Below are positions 1 through 11,400 of a DNA stretch of 64,000 bases, one piece after another (positions within the stretch are counted from its first letter, which is position 1; each line of letters starts with the position of its first letter). The translations under genes and the position numbers were made by a program. The notes under the pieces are model-generated. The model was not told the DNA's origin. It did not search any database and was given only the letters and a program-made list of their open reading frames with translations. The stretch is from Quillaja saponaria. Lineage: Eukaryota > Streptophyta > Magnoliopsida > Fabales > Quillajaceae. The stretch is from positions 19,094,350 to 19,158,349 of the forward strand of contig CM055608.1 in NCBI GenBank assembly GCA_029379385.1. Direction: 5' to 3'.

Positions 1-480
1 ACACATTGAGCTGTGGTGTACCATGACTAGTTCATTGAGATAGAAACCCATTTCCCTTTAAATAGTCTAAGAAGTGTCTTAATACTTTTACTAATTTGTT
101 TTTCTACTTCATTCCTACATTCTTTAAACTTTTCAAATGATTCAAACTTGTATCTCATAATTGACTTGTCGTCAGTAAAGGTTATTAAGTAGGAATATCC
201 ACCTCTAGTATATATAGATATTGGTCCACAAACATTGGAGTGAATGAGTTCTAGTAACTCAGTAGCACACCCTTTACCTGTGAAAATTTCTTAGTCATCT
301 TTTGAATACACAGGATTCACATGTTCCACGTGATGCACAATCAAATGGATCTAGATATCTACCTTGGTAAAATCTAGTAATCTTAGTCTTATTTATGTGA
401 CCTAGTTTACAATGCCATAGGTAGGAAGGTTTTAGATTATCTAATTTGGGTTTCTTAGTGTTTATGTTGAGGATAATTAT
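1..480 (-). pseudogene. Ty1/copia pol fragment: GAG-pre-integrase and integrase core start
   Basis: Read on the minus strand, about 320-420 gives a histidine/cysteine segment with HLGHINK and, further on, CESC, the GAG-pre-integrase zinc region of Ty1/copia polyproteins. About 120-200 gives GYSYLITFTDD followed by KFKECRNEVEKQ, which matches the start of the copia integrase catalytic core, where the TFTDD aspartate is the first catalytic acidic residue. Several in-frame stops and shifts interrupt it, so it cannot encode a working enzyme. It lies downstream, in minus orientation, of the gag piece at 995-1420, which is the expected order. The rest of pol would lie beyond the window start. The lineage looks Tork/Tnt1-like, but this is inference from a few motifs. 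Confidence 0.75.
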
Positions 481-615
481 CAGTTAACCTCAATCAGAAA
501 CATACTTGAAGTAAAGGCTTCACCAAGTCTCATGTCCTTCAGCGTACTCAAGTATACCATGCAAATCCTTTTCTAATGGCCATCTTTTCCATAATGAAAA
601 CACGTGGCTTTGGCC

Positions 616-890
616 TTAATTAGTCTCACTCTTAGACTTTTTTTTCCTGCCCTTTGACTTGGGTTTAGAAAAACCACTTATCGACATCACTTGGATGTCG
701 ATAATGACCTTAGTTTCACTCTTAGACTTTTTCTTATTGTCCTTTAACTTGGGTTTAGAAAAATCACTTATCAACATCACTTGGATGTCGGTAATGACCT
801 TAGTTTCACTCTTAGACTTTTTCTTATTGTCCTTTAACTTAGGTTCAGAAAAACCACTTATCAGCATTCACTTGGGGTTTATCATTCTTG
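616..890 (-). repeat. 90-bp tandem repeat, three copies, in a gag-pol linker
   Basis: Three copies of a 90-bp unit start near 621, 711 and 801; the repeated landmark is cactcttagactttttt. Because 90 is a multiple of three, the minus-strand frame stays open across all copies (616-867) and gives a 30-residue lysine/serine-rich peptide repeat containing KKKSKSETK. It lies between the copia gag domain and the pre-integrase region, where a nucleic-acid-binding or protease segment would be expected. The copies differ at several positions, so the duplication is not very recent. Confidence 0.8.
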
Positions 891-994
891 ATATTGCCCT
901 GCACAGTTTTCAACATAAGTAATTCGAGTAGAGTTGTTTCTAATTTATTCATTTTGTAATTCATAGGAAATTGTTAAAATAACTCTGGCAAAGA

Positions 995-1420
995 CTATAA
1001 CACCAAATCAACTAAAAGTTTATGGTCCATGGAAAATCCTAATTGGGACAATCTTTCAATGTTCTTAATCTTCTTCAGTATGTGAATATTTACAAAAGAA
1101 CTTTTTGCCGTCTTATAGCATAATAATTCTATGGATACCTTGAACCTTTCGGTTCTGCCTTGCTTATCATACAACTCTTGCAAGTGCATGATAATTGTGT
1201 GGGCATCCATGTTCTCATGTTGAGTTTGAAGCTCTGGTAACATAAAACTAAGCAACACACATACCACTTGTTCATTGTCATCCATGTGCTTCTGATGATT
1301 ATGAAAATCAAATTCCTTATAATCAGGCGCACTTTCAACCGGAGCCTTAGAGGGATGTCTCCCTTTAGGACATAGGAAATCTTTACTTGTCTCAAAACAA
1401 TTTTGAGATTGCGGTAACAC
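995..1420 (-). pseudogene. Ty1/copia gag fragment (UBN2-type)
   Basis: The minus-strand reading frame of 141 codons contains the segment VVCVLLSFMLPELQTQHE, then TIIMHLQELYDKQGRTERF and a final FSMDHKLLVDLVL. This spacing of a short helical block, a QELY/RxxRF block and a terminal helix is that of plant copia gag (UBN2 families), which makes the particle core. There is no convincing start codon context and no CCHC knuckle in frame, so it is a fragment. The 5' LTR and primer site that best fit it (5200-6042) are about 3.8 kb away, which suggests that intervening sequence was inserted. Confidence 0.75.
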
Positions 1421-2690
1421 TAGAAATAGTTAGAGCCATTCCACTTGTTGGATTCTAATATAATTTAAGGGCCAAATTGTTTCATCATTCTAATGATCTA
1501 TATATAAAGATAAAGCGTGCTTTGTTAATATTTATTTAATGAATATTCCAAATTAAAAGGTCTTCATTTAATTTGGTTACTCCCACTATTTTATCAAATC
1601 TAATGACTCCTCAATTAGATATGTAATATCATCTAATGATATTCATAGTTGGGCTAGGCTATTATTCAATCTTGTTTTGATTATTGAGGGGACTCAATAA
1701 ACCAAAACAATCTTAAATAACCAAATCACTATCATTTACATTTCATGGAAATTCCTAGGTTCTTAGGTTGACATTGCCTTGTCATTTAATCAATTTTAAT
1801 TGATACCTAAAGATAGCCTTAAAAATATGATAGCTTCGACAAGGGCCAACGACTGTTGTTTTTAATTAAATCCTAACTATTATTCTAATATATCACATAT
1901 ATTATATGGCATAACTGAGTTTAATGTACGACTACCTTAATGGGGGCCAAACAAATAGAAGTAAATAGAACTTCCATTATGCTACAATAATGGGAGGCAA
2001 CATGTTCTTAACATGTGATTTAATAATTTAGAGGGAACTTTAATTGTGGGTAGGTTTGAATCCTAAGGTCTCACTATGGCATGCATTCGTAAATGCATTC
2101 ATAATACATCACATGTAATTATAACATATATATAAACAAGCCATAAAATAGGAGGATGATTTTGAACAACAAGATTTCCTCGACACTTAGGAAAAACCAT
2201 ATTCTAAGACTTGAAGTAGTCCTACGACATCCTTGTCTAAACTTTGTCTTGATGTCTTCATATCCATATGCTTAATTTACAAGTAAATTCAAATCTAACT
2301 AAATCCTAAATCCCAACCTATACAACTATTACATAATTTATAAGAAACATCGAGTTATATTTAAGTGGAGTTAGATGAGAAGCAAATTTACATAGAGAAT
2401 AGGAGATAAGGCAGGTGCAGGCCTTATAATCCAAAAATACCAAAAACAAAGCATACATTCAAAATGCGCGTGCTATTCATAATCACCCCTATTCTAATTA
2501 TACTACATGTAATACATTCATAATGCAAAGCATGAAATATTTTGATTGTTGATTACTAATAGATCAACATGCTATTTAAATTAAATTTCACTAACAACAT
2601 AGAAAATATAATTTAACCAATTCATTTAAAATCCCTTTTATTTTATGAATTTCCCTAAAATACACTTATTTCAGAGCCTTGGGCCTTGAC
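1421..2690. other. No gene seen; decayed repeat-like DNA
   Basis: No open frame with recognisable homology was found on either strand. The stretch is AT-rich, with the texture of a retrotransposon leader or LTR. It may be leader sequence of the copia element on its left or an older insertion. No terminal repeats or target duplications could be paired. Confidence 0.5.
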
Positions 2691-4843
2691 ATTTTGATGT
2701 GCCCCTAGCTTTTCCTATGGGTGGTGCTACCTTAGAAGCATATGCCTTGGCTGATCCTCTAAAATAATAATTATAGTCTAAATAGATAGTATTATAGGTT
2801 GATAATTGAGTTATAAATATTAGCAAGTTTATATACATTTCCTAAGTATAGGAAATATAAGAGTATGTACATGTTTGGTGTATAAAATATCCAAGTACAT
2901 AAAGTAGGAGTCCATAAAATACAAACACGGACAAGTCTTAGAAGATGAGCCAAATCGTGAGCTATAAGGAGTAGAAAACAATAAAATAGAGGTGCTTGTT
3001 CAAGAAGGAAACCTGGGGAGAAAAGAAAACAATAAAATATACCTACTTGCAAAGAAAGGAAATGTGGAGGAAAAGGTGTAAGAAGAAGAGTGAAGGGTGG
3101 AAAGTTGTAATAAATGCAAGGTCTAGGTGTAAGAAGGAGAATAAAGTGTGTAAAGATTGTAATTAATGAAGGGTGCATGTGGAAGAATAGGAAAAATACT
3201 AGGTGGCCATATAATAATTATGGGATTATGTGGAGGAATGTTAGAATAATAAGTGGCTCCATAATAGGAGAGGAAAAACTCACATGTGAAATATAAAGTT
3301 AACAAGTGGCATGCAAATTTGACAAGGGGATGGTAAACTTGTAAATATTGAAAAATAGAGTGGCTAAAATGGGAAATCATCTCCATCTTTCTCCTAACCT
3401 TCCCGAGTGAACTGTGAGCTATAAATAGGGGAGGGGGTGACCGAAAATGAGCAAAGTAAGCTGAAGAGAGAAATTAAAAGGAGACTTCGTAGAGTTTAAA
3501 GAAGGAGTTTTCGTAGGAAGTTTCAAAGCAAGGAGTAAAAGGCTAAGACATGTATTCATGTGTTTCCTTATCCTATTGTTTTTATTAAACTTGAAAATGT
3601 TCATTTTACTCTTCAAAACTCTTCCTAGAAAAAAAACATGTATTATGAGAAAATGAGCTTGTGTGAAAATGAAAATATGTATATGTGGGGCTTTTTGCAT
3701 GTTTTTTAGCACTTGTAGGATTGTCTTTACAACAAGTTGGCCGAAGTTCACCAAGCACCAAAGGAAGTGCTCAAACTATAATAGGGATCCTACTATAGAG
3801 AGGTGGCATAAAGAGAGTGTAACACAAAGTCCTTGTAACGCATGTCTCGGGTTTGTATATTGAAAAGAAAGAAATTACTACAATAGAAAAGTGCTTGCAT
3901 GAGAAAAACCATTGCATTTCCATTATTTATAACTACACATCAATTTTATTTTATTTTGAAAATATGATGTATGATACATGTTGAGATTTATGTCTCACAT
4001 TTTTAAATGTTGATGTGCAAGTTGAAAGCTAATTGATTAGCACTTGCTAGTCATGTTGATGATTTTACTTGAATGCTATTACGTTTATCTTGCCACCATG
4101 GAGGGGGGGGGGTGAGATACATATAAAAGAATCTTGGCAAACATAGGAATGTGAATATGAGGTGCAAGATGAAGATGAGGTGTAACTCTTAGCCATAGTG
4201 TACACTAGGCTACCCATGTAATAGCATAATTAGATAGTTAGCAATTAACTTTTTGAGAGTAAAACTCTTGGAACACGGTTTGTCTATGTATAAAATTATA
4301 AGAAGTGTTCTAAGGGTTTACTTACTAGTTAGTATATGTAAATTAAAATAAATAAAAGAAAGACTTGGAGTCGAGCCTCCATGTTGCCTAAATTCAATAT
4401 CTAAAGGCTTAATTTATTGAATGCTAGGTTTCAGTAAATGGAAAGCAAGAATTAAGGTTACATGACTAAAGTAGTTCTTGAACTTAGATTAACTATAAAA
4501 CTAAAGAAGGGTAAATATGGATTTAACAGTCAAATTATAATACTTGTACCATAGCCAATTGGTATAATACTTTATTAGTAGGGGAATGCATGTATAACAA
4601 AGGAGTATTCATGAAATCAAGAGGTATAGAGTATATGGATCAAGGAATGAAGAATTGAGTAAGGTACAAGTTACAAGAAATTAAGTGTATGGCTTAGAAT
4701 AATATTACATACAAGGACGTTTAAATTTTAAATCAATTAAGCATATATACAAGGTGAAAGGAAACTAGCTACTACTACCTTAAAGTTTTTACTAAGACAT
4801 TGAATATTGATGAATAAATCTATAAAGAAGGTAAGGTGTCACA
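2690..4843 (+). mobile_element. LTR-like region with promoter and GTGTCACA end
   Basis: A TATA-box-like tataaatagggg lies at 3420-3431, and downstream sequence has the character of a Ty3 LTR, including a G9 run near 4105-4113. The right edge reads gtgtcaca at 4836-4843, similar to Tekay/Del LTR ends. The left end was not located and no matching target duplication was found. Imperfect direct repeats of about 54 bp occur at 3070-3175. Short open frames on the minus strand here (for example 2792-3178) have low-complexity hydrophobic composition and are not taken as genes. Confidence 0.4.
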
Positions 4844-5199
4844 TTCACAACCTGCTAGGGGCCTAGATTTTCACTTGGTTTTAGTTAATTCACTAAATTC
4901 CATGGTTTGGACCAATTTCAAATCCTAAAACCGTGTAAACGGAACCATTTAGCGTTTGGAACAATTCCAAAACTTAGAACCCTTTAAATCCAATTGTACT
5001 AAATTTAGGATGTGGAATAATTCCAAAACCCTAAACCCCAAGTTTTATGCTTTAGGGTTTTGAAAATTTCCAATAACCCTTAAACTCTTTATAGCTTTTC
5101 ATAAAAGGCAATTCTAAACAAATTCAATAATAGGCTTAAATACTGTGAACATCCATTAAAATCAATAATCATATATAATTAATTGAAATAAACCTAGAA

Positions 5200-5211
5200 G
5201 CTTTGATACTA
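5200..5211 (-). other. Primer binding site (initiator tRNA-Met type), copia element
   Basis: The minus strand reads TAGTATCAAAGC, two changes from the canonical plant copia primer site TGGTATCAGAGC. It lies one base inside the LTR that begins at 5213, which fixes the element as minus-strand with this LTR as its 5' LTR. Confidence 0.8.
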
Positions 5212-5212
5212 T

Positions 5213-6042
5213 TGTTGGAAAATTTAGGGTCATGCATCACATGCATGCACAATTGAATTAAAATTTTCCCTAATCAAGAACCTAGGTTTTCAATTAATTA
5301 TATATATTATGAAAACAAAAGATTAAAACTAATCTCTTGAATATTTCCTTACATAGCTAGTTTGATTGTTTAGTAGAGATGTTAAAGTTCCTCCACAAAT
5401 CGTCAAAACGATTCTCCCAATCAAACACAAAGTTTGACCAATGATTAGTAAGCTATTCAAATGAATAAGCTGATACTGAAATAGTTCACACAATTAATGG
5501 TTAGAAATCTTTACTGCTATCCAAAAGAATTCGAAGGAATCAATTCACCCTTCAGATGCATGCTAACTTCCACTCAGTTGAATTTGGAGGATTTTTTTTG
5601 AAGCAAAAACACTTTTGCTTCAACAAAGGGGGACACAACTAAGGGAGAAGATTTTCAATAACTCATCTTTCTTACAATCTCTCATAAGGCTGTATGTCAT
5701 TTTTAATGACCTTAGTTTCATTAGCCTTGACTGTATTCCCTTATTTACATATATATAGGGGCAGATAGAGCTTAGGGACTTATTGTCCTTCCTTGTTTAG
5801 GATATCATTAAACTTAAAGCCCAAGGTCTAAGGCACAAAACTCTTCTAGTAATACATAATCCATTTACGATTACAAATGGGCCTTTAGACTCTTTGTGGC
5901 TTAAATCCAATTAAGATTCCAAATCCAATTAGGATTCCACTAGTCCTTTTCTTGATTTCAAGAAAACAAGTCTTGCCATATATGTAAGGTAACTATTACC
6001 TTTTGCCCTTATGTGTTTGGAAGTTTTCTATTAATTCCAACA
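5213..6042 (-). mobile_element. Ty1/copia LTR (5' LTR of a minus-strand element)
   Basis: The 830-bp segment has perfect 8-bp inverted termini, tgttggaa at 5213-5220 and ttccaaca at 6035-6042, and is bordered on its inner side by a tRNA-Met primer site. Both are standard for plant Ty1/copia. The five bases before 5213 belong to the element interior, so no target duplication is expected there, and the outer flank starts ttcca at 6043. The gag and integrase pieces at 1-1420 lie downstream on the same strand and may belong to the same insertion. Confidence 0.8.
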
Positions 6043-6234
6043 TTCCATTAATCCTTTTAGGTGCTTAACCTAGGTCAATTAAAGTGTGTAACCCATTAGG
6101 TTCTCCTGTACGTTTGCAACAAACATAATTGGATACTTCCTAAGAAGTACGGTTAAGTTAAAACACTTTTAATTTAACTTTGGTTTTGCTAAACTAATCA
6201 ACTTACATTCATAGATCAAGATTGACATCTAGCT
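6043..6234. other. Short stretch with no feature seen
   Basis: This stretch between the copia LTR and the Ty3 reverse transcriptase relic shows no open frame or repeat border. It may be more of the Ty3 relic in an unreadable state. Confidence 0.4.
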
Positions 6235-6745
6235 TTGAACACATGATTCATCAAGTCCATAAATGTTGCAGGTGCATTAATAAGTCCAAAAGACATCATT
6301 AGGAATTCATAATGCCCATACCTAGTCTAGAAAGCCATCTTGAGAATGTCATCTCGCTTTATCTTTAGCTGATGGCAGCCTTAAGCAATCTTGGAAAAAC
6401 ATTATACTCCTTGAAGCTGATCAAATAAGTCATCAATCTACAGAAGAGGGTACTTGTCACAAACTGTTATCTTGTTAAGTTGCCAATAATCTATGCACAA
6501 CTGCATAGAACCATCATTCTTTCATACAAAAAGCACCGGAGCACCCCAAGGTGAAGTGCTCAGTTGAATGAAACCCTTGTTAAGTAAATCTTGGAACTGC
6601 TCTTTTAACTCTTAAAGCTCTGCCAGAGCCATACAGTAAGGGGGTATGGAAATTGGACTGGTACCAGGAGCTAAGTCGATACAAAACTCAATATCTTAAT
6701 CAGGAGGCAAACCAGGTAACTTATCAAGAAACACACCTCTAGTTT
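6235..6745 (-). pseudogene. Ty3/gypsy chromovirus reverse transcriptase relic (Tekay/Del-like)
   Basis: Minus-strand translation shows the Ty3 reverse transcriptase order: LPGLPP and FCIDLAPGTSPIS, then MALAEL, GAPVLF and LCIDYWQLNK, then [24 protein letters not shown] and [15 protein letters not shown]. These are the N-terminal and fingers/palm motifs up to just before the YxDD box, which is missing. At least four stops and one or more frame changes are present. The block before APGTSPIS is the usual protease-RT linker. It ends abruptly at the Athila LTR remnant, so the rest of the element has been lost or displaced. Confidence 0.85.
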
Positions 6746-7388
6746 CTATTCTTTCTTCTTATTTTCTATTTGTTTGTAATGATTATGTTTTTATTTCGTA
6801 TGTTTTCAGTAGTTAGTATGAAGTAGTCGTATTCTAGGGGTAACGATTGAACTCACATATAGCCAATGTGGCTTTAGTTTTAATTCAATACATGTTTTAG
6901 TTTTAGTATTTATATTGTCTTGTTCTTAATGCTTCTAATTGCTTGTAGGAGTCAATTTTGGGATTAGCCTTAGCCAATATAGCTTATGTTTGGATTGTTC
7001 ATATGATTTGGATGATCTAATTTGTTTAAGATATAGAAATATACTCTTTTACCATAAGTAATCAGGAGATTGGTTCTTAATGAGTATGTTTTAGAATAAT
7101 TCTCATAAGAATATAGGGAATTAGACTAAGAGAAATATATTTTTACTAGACATAAGAGCATGCTAGTAATTGATTAAAAAATATGGTGTAGTATGAGGGA
7201 TTTCATGCACCTAAACTTAGTTTTAATATTTCTATAAATCGAACATTGGCTTGATTAAAATTAGGCTACATCATAGTGGTAATTAGCATTAAAAACAAAA
7301 AGTAATTATTCCTGATGGGAATAATCTCTACTTATTACTGTATTACTTGAGGACGATACGTATGCTTGCGTTTGCAAAATCTCTATCA
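6746..7388 (+). mobile_element. Athila-A 5' LTR, truncated at its left side
   Basis: This stretch matches, in opposite orientation, the LTR fragment at 29556-30471; both share ttcttaatgcttctaattg. It ends with a cgatacgt box at about 7355 followed by the primer site. Only the 3' portion (about 640 bp of an LTR over 1.2 kb) is present; the left part, with the TGATAAC start, is missing where the Tekay-like relic abuts. It is clearly different from the Athila-B LTRs, so two subfamilies are present in this window. Confidence 0.75.
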
Positions 7389-7394
7389 AGTTTT

Positions 7395-7412
7395 TGGTAC
7401 CATTGTCAAGCA
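7395..7412 (+). other. Athila primer binding site (tRNA-Asp type, decayed)
   Basis: The sequence tggtaccattgtcaagca resembles the Athila primer site TGGCGCCGTTGCCGGGGA at 12 or more of 18 positions. Most differences are C to T or G to A, as expected from decay of methylated sites. It follows the LTR end by about six bases. Confidence 0.65.
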
Positions 7413-7560
7413 TTAAGTTATTTTATTTTGCTAATATCATTATAAGCTTACTTAATTCTAATTCAAGTTTTTATTCCTGATTTCAGGTGCTATTGACCTT
7501 GCATACAACACACTAGAGATATAGAATTATTGCCATACAATCCTGAAACACTATACTGCA

Positions 7561-9000
7561 ATGGCAAATGATTAAGAAACTCATGAAACCAAGGCTTTGA
7601 GGGATTCTGTTATCCCTCTTGTGCAAGGCCTCCACTCTAGCATACAGAGAATGACCATTGTTATGAATAATTTTAAGATCAAACCGGAGACAATCCAGAT
7701 GATTCAACAATCTGCTCAGTTTAGGGGATTACTGAGTGAAGACCCTAATAATAATCTAGTCTCATTCATGGAGTTGTGCAACACATTCAAGTACAATGGC
7801 ATCTCTAATGATGCAATCCTTCTTAGGCTTTTTCTTTTCTTACTTCGAGATAAGGTAAGAAGTTAGTTGTATTCATTACCTTAATATTCCACCACCACTT
7901 GGTTAAACATGCACAACAATTTCTGGTCAAATTCTTACCTCTCCCCAAAACCGCTAAGCTAAGGAATGAAATCACATCATTTCTTTAACAAGATTAAAAG
8001 TCTCTCTATAAGGCATAGGAGAGATATAAAGACTTGATGAGAAAGTGCCCACATCATGGCATTCCTAAGTGGCTGCAAATGCATACCTTTTGTAATGGTT
8101 TGGGAAACCAAACTAAAATAACAATTGATGTTGGTGGTGGTGGTGCTTTGATAGGTAAGGCTATGGATGATGCCTATGACCTTTTGGAAGAGATGGCTTC
8201 ATATTCTTACCAATGACCAACCGAAAGGTTAACATCTCAAAGAGTTGCTAGAATTTATGAAATTGATGCCATTATTGCCTTGACAGCACAGGTAGGTGGG
8301 TTGACAAAGAGGTTTGATAATTTTGGAGTGCAACAATAGTCTAAAACTGCTGCCTTGGTGTGTGAAGCTTGTGGCGAAGGTCATACTATGGACTAATGCC
8401 CAAATATTGAAGCGGTTCAATATGTTCAGGCTGCAAGGGTTATTCTAATATATATAATCTGGGTGGAGAAACCACCCAAACTTTGGTTAGAATAATCAAG
8501 GATCATAAGCTGCAAGGCTTAATCCACCTCTTAGATTTCAAGCTCCACAAAGGCAAGCATCCCTTGAAATGAAACCATCCTTGGAAGATATGTTTTTGCA
8601 ATACGTATCTTGGACTAATTCTTTTATTCAAAGCCAAGCTGCCTCCTTGAGAACATTGGAGACACAAATAGGGCAGCTAGCAAATGTTTTGACTAGTAGA
8701 CCTTATGATGCCCTTCCTAGTGATACCGAGGCAAACCTAAGAAAGGAGGATAAGGAACAATGTAAGGCAATCACTCTTAGGAGTGAGAAAGAGTTAGATG
8801 AGCAGAAGGAGAAAATACAAGATGATGAAGCTCCTATATCTCCTACTAATGAAGAATTGCCTATTGAGGTTATAGAGGAAAAGGGAAAGAAGGTAGTTGC
8901 TAAACCAAAGAAGGCAAATCCTCCTCTTCCATTCCCCCAAAGGTTCCAAAAGCATAACCTTGATAAGTAATTCCAATAATTTCTGGATGTGCTTAAGAAA
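7561..9000 (+). pseudogene. Athila-A gag
   Basis: The likely start is ATG at 7561, followed by a stop at codon 5, and the frame then resumes with a run containing QMIQQSAQFRGLLSEDPNNN typical of Athila gag. Further matching blocks are LRKCPHHGIP-like text at 8036-8070, LLEEMAS at about 8190, a zinc knuckle CEACGEGH at about 8370 whose last spacing contains a stop, and SLEDMFLQY to QIGQLANVL at about 8580-8690. The C-terminal lysine/proline-rich PLPFPQRFQKH at about 8925 leads into pol. Gag would form the cytoplasmic particle. Numerous stops and frame changes rule out function. Confidence 0.85.
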
Positions 9001-9600
9001 CTCCATATAAACATTCCCTTTCCTGAAGCTCTTGAACAAATGATAAGCTATGCAAAATTCATGAAAGACATCCTATCCAAGAAGATGAAGCTTGGTGATC
9101 ATGAAACTATTGTACTTACCAAAGAGTTCAGCGCGACACTTCAAAAGAAGCTACCACCCAAATTAAAAGATCTTGGTAGTTTTACTATTCCTTGCATCAT
9201 AGGCATATAACATTTTGGTAAGGTACTTTGTGATTTAGGAGCTAGTATAAATTTAATGCCAATATCAATTTATCAAAAGCTCGAAATAGGTGAAGTAAAA
9301 CTAACACCAGTAACTCCATAATTAGCTAATAGATCACTTACACACCCTAAAGGAATTATAAAGGATGTTCCAATTAAGGTGGACATATTGATCTTCCCTG
9401 TTAATTTCAGTGTTTTAGCCATGGAATAGGATAGGGAGGTACCTATTATATTCGGAAGAACTTTTCTAGCTACTGATAGGACACTAATTGATGTCTAAAA
9501 GGGTGAACTCACCATGAGGGTAAATGATCAAGAGATTAAATTTAATGTATTTCAATCCATGAAATTCCCTTAAGACCATGAAGAATGTTTTATAATTGAC
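9001..9600 (+). pseudogene. Athila-A protease region
   Basis: The open frame up to 9210 gives HINIPFPEALEQM and KLPPKLKDLGSFTIPC, the segment that precedes the Athila aspartic protease. The active-site motif appears as CDLGASINLMP, with the aspartate codon at 9232-9234. Downstream PIIFGRTFLATDRTLIDV is the usual protease C-terminal block. Stops at 9208, 9319, 9427 and 9496 interrupt it. In this family the protease cleaves the gag-pol polyprotein. The catalytic DLGA is retained, so inactivation came from the stops rather than active-site loss. Confidence 0.8.
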
Positions 9601-10912
9601 ATGATGAGTAACCTTGTTCAAGACATGTTCTTGGAAGAACATCCAAGTGACCCTCTTGAAGCTTCAATAATTTCACACACTACAAGAGAATATGATGATT
9701 TTAAGGAGTGTATGGAATTATTGGATGCATCACCATATATGCTGAAGCCAAATCCAAGATTTGAAAATCTAGATTTACCACCATCCGGATTAAGGCCATC
9801 AATTGAAGATCCTTCTACCTTGGAGCTAAAACCATTACCTAATCATTTAAGGTATGCTTTTCTTTGTCTTTCATCTACTTTGCCTATTATTATTTATGCT
9901 TCTCTTACTAATATGCAGGAAGACAAACTCCTTTGTGTTTTAAGAGAACATAAAAGAGCATTGGGATGGACAATTGCTAACATTAACAGTATAAACCCTT
10001 CCTTTTGCATACACAAGATCCTCATGGAGGATAACCATAAACCAATAATAAATCATCAAAGGAGGCTTAATCCTATAATGAAAGAAGTGGTGAAAAAGGA
10101 AATAATCAAGTGGTTAGATGTTAGAATTATCTATCTAGTTTTGGATAGTCATTGGGTAAGTCCAATCCAATGTGTACCAAAGAGTTGTTGCAAATGCAAA
10201 CAATGAACTCATTCTTGTAAGAATCATTACTAGTTAGGGGGTGTGCATGGACTATTGAAAGCTGAACAAAGCTATAAGGAATGACTATTTTTCCCTTCCA
10301 TTTATTGACCAAATGCTAGACTAGCTGACAGGTAAGAAATATTATTCCTTTCTAGATAGTTATTTGGGATATAATCAAATTGCTATTGGCCCAAAAGACC
10401 AAGAAAAAACTACATTTACTTGCCCCTATGGCACCTTTGCTTTTAGAAGGATGCCTTTTGGTTTATACAATGCCTCAACCACCTTTCAAAGGTGCATGAT
10501 GGCCATCTTCACCAATATGGTGGAACAAGGGCTTGAAGTTTTTATAGGTGATTTTTCTATTTTAGGTGATTCATATGATGAATGTCTATATAATTTAACT
10601 CTAGTGTTTTAAAGATGTAAAGAGACTAACTTGGACTTAACTTGGGAAAAGTGTCATTTCATAGTACAAGAATGTATAGTTCTCGACCATAAGGTATCTA
10701 ACAAGGGAATTGAGGTAGATCGAGCTAAGATAAAAACTATAGAAAAATTACCTCATCCTAGTTCAATAAAAAGAATAAGAAGCTTTCTAGGCCATGTCGG
10801 CTTCTATAAGAGATTCATAAAAGACTTTTCAAAAATATCCAAACCTTTTTGTAATATCCTAGAAAAAGACACCCCATTCATATTTGATTATGCATGTATT
10901 GCTGCATTTTAG
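9601..10912 (+). pseudogene. Athila-A pre-RT linker and reverse transcriptase
   Basis: 9601-10206 is an open linker frame with LELKPLPNHLRYAFL and LREHKRALGWTIANI, the Athila entry to reverse transcriptase. The RT core continues with LDSYLGYNQIAIGPKDQEKT, YGTFAFRRMPFGLYNA and the thumb block IRSFLGHVGFYKRF. The catalytic Y/FxDD box is changed: the sequence at about 10537-10560 reads VFIGDFSI where Athila normally has MDD, so one catalytic aspartate is glycine. Frame changes at about 10205-10360 and a stop near 10611 add to the damage. This enzyme would have copied the element RNA to DNA. Confidence 0.85.
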
Positions 10913-11400
10913 AGCTGAAAATTAGATTAATATAATAATATCCACCCCAATTATGGTAACTCCAAATAAGGACCTACCATTTGAATTAATGTGTGATGCT
11001 AGTGACTATAGTGGTAGGAGCAGTGTTAGGGCAAAGAAAAGAAAAGATTTTTCACTCTATATACTATGCTAGCAAAATTTTAAATAGTGCTCAATTGAAC
11101 TATACCATAACTGAAAAAGAACTTTTAGCAATAGTGTTTGCTTTTGATAAATTTCAATCCTATTTAATTGGAATTTATGTCATTATTTTTACTGACCACT
11201 CTACTATTAAGTATTAAATTGACAAAAGGATGCAAAGCTTAGGTTGATAAGGTGGACCTTGTTACTACAAGAATTTGACTTGGAGATAAAAGAATGAAAG
11301 GGCTCTGAAAACCAAGTAGCTAGTCACTTATCAAGGATGGAAGGAGAAGATCAAGTGGCTAAGCCCACTCATATAAATGAAACCTTCTTGAATGAACAAC
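10913..11400 (+). pseudogene. Athila-A RNase H
   Basis: Motifs in order are CDASDY at about 10995 (frame then shifts), IYYASKILNSAQLNYTITEK at about 11060-11120, ELLAIVFAFDKFQSYL, and FTDHSTIKY at about 11190-11217, followed by a stop. The tail, with LRLIRW-like and QEFDLEIK text at about 11240-11290 and HLSRMEGE, is readable after a shift. These are the Ty3 RNase H blocks that remove the RNA strand during reverse transcription. At least three disruptions are visible. Confidence 0.8.

Noticed and set aside
2792..3386. Hydrophobic minus-strand frames as membrane protein genes
   Set aside because: The DNA is A/G-rich on the plus strand and gives low-complexity frames on the other strand; no domain is recognised.
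5020..5060. CCCTAAA/TTTAGGG motifs as an interstitial telomere tract
   Set aside because: Only isolated single motifs occur, with no tandem telomere repeats.
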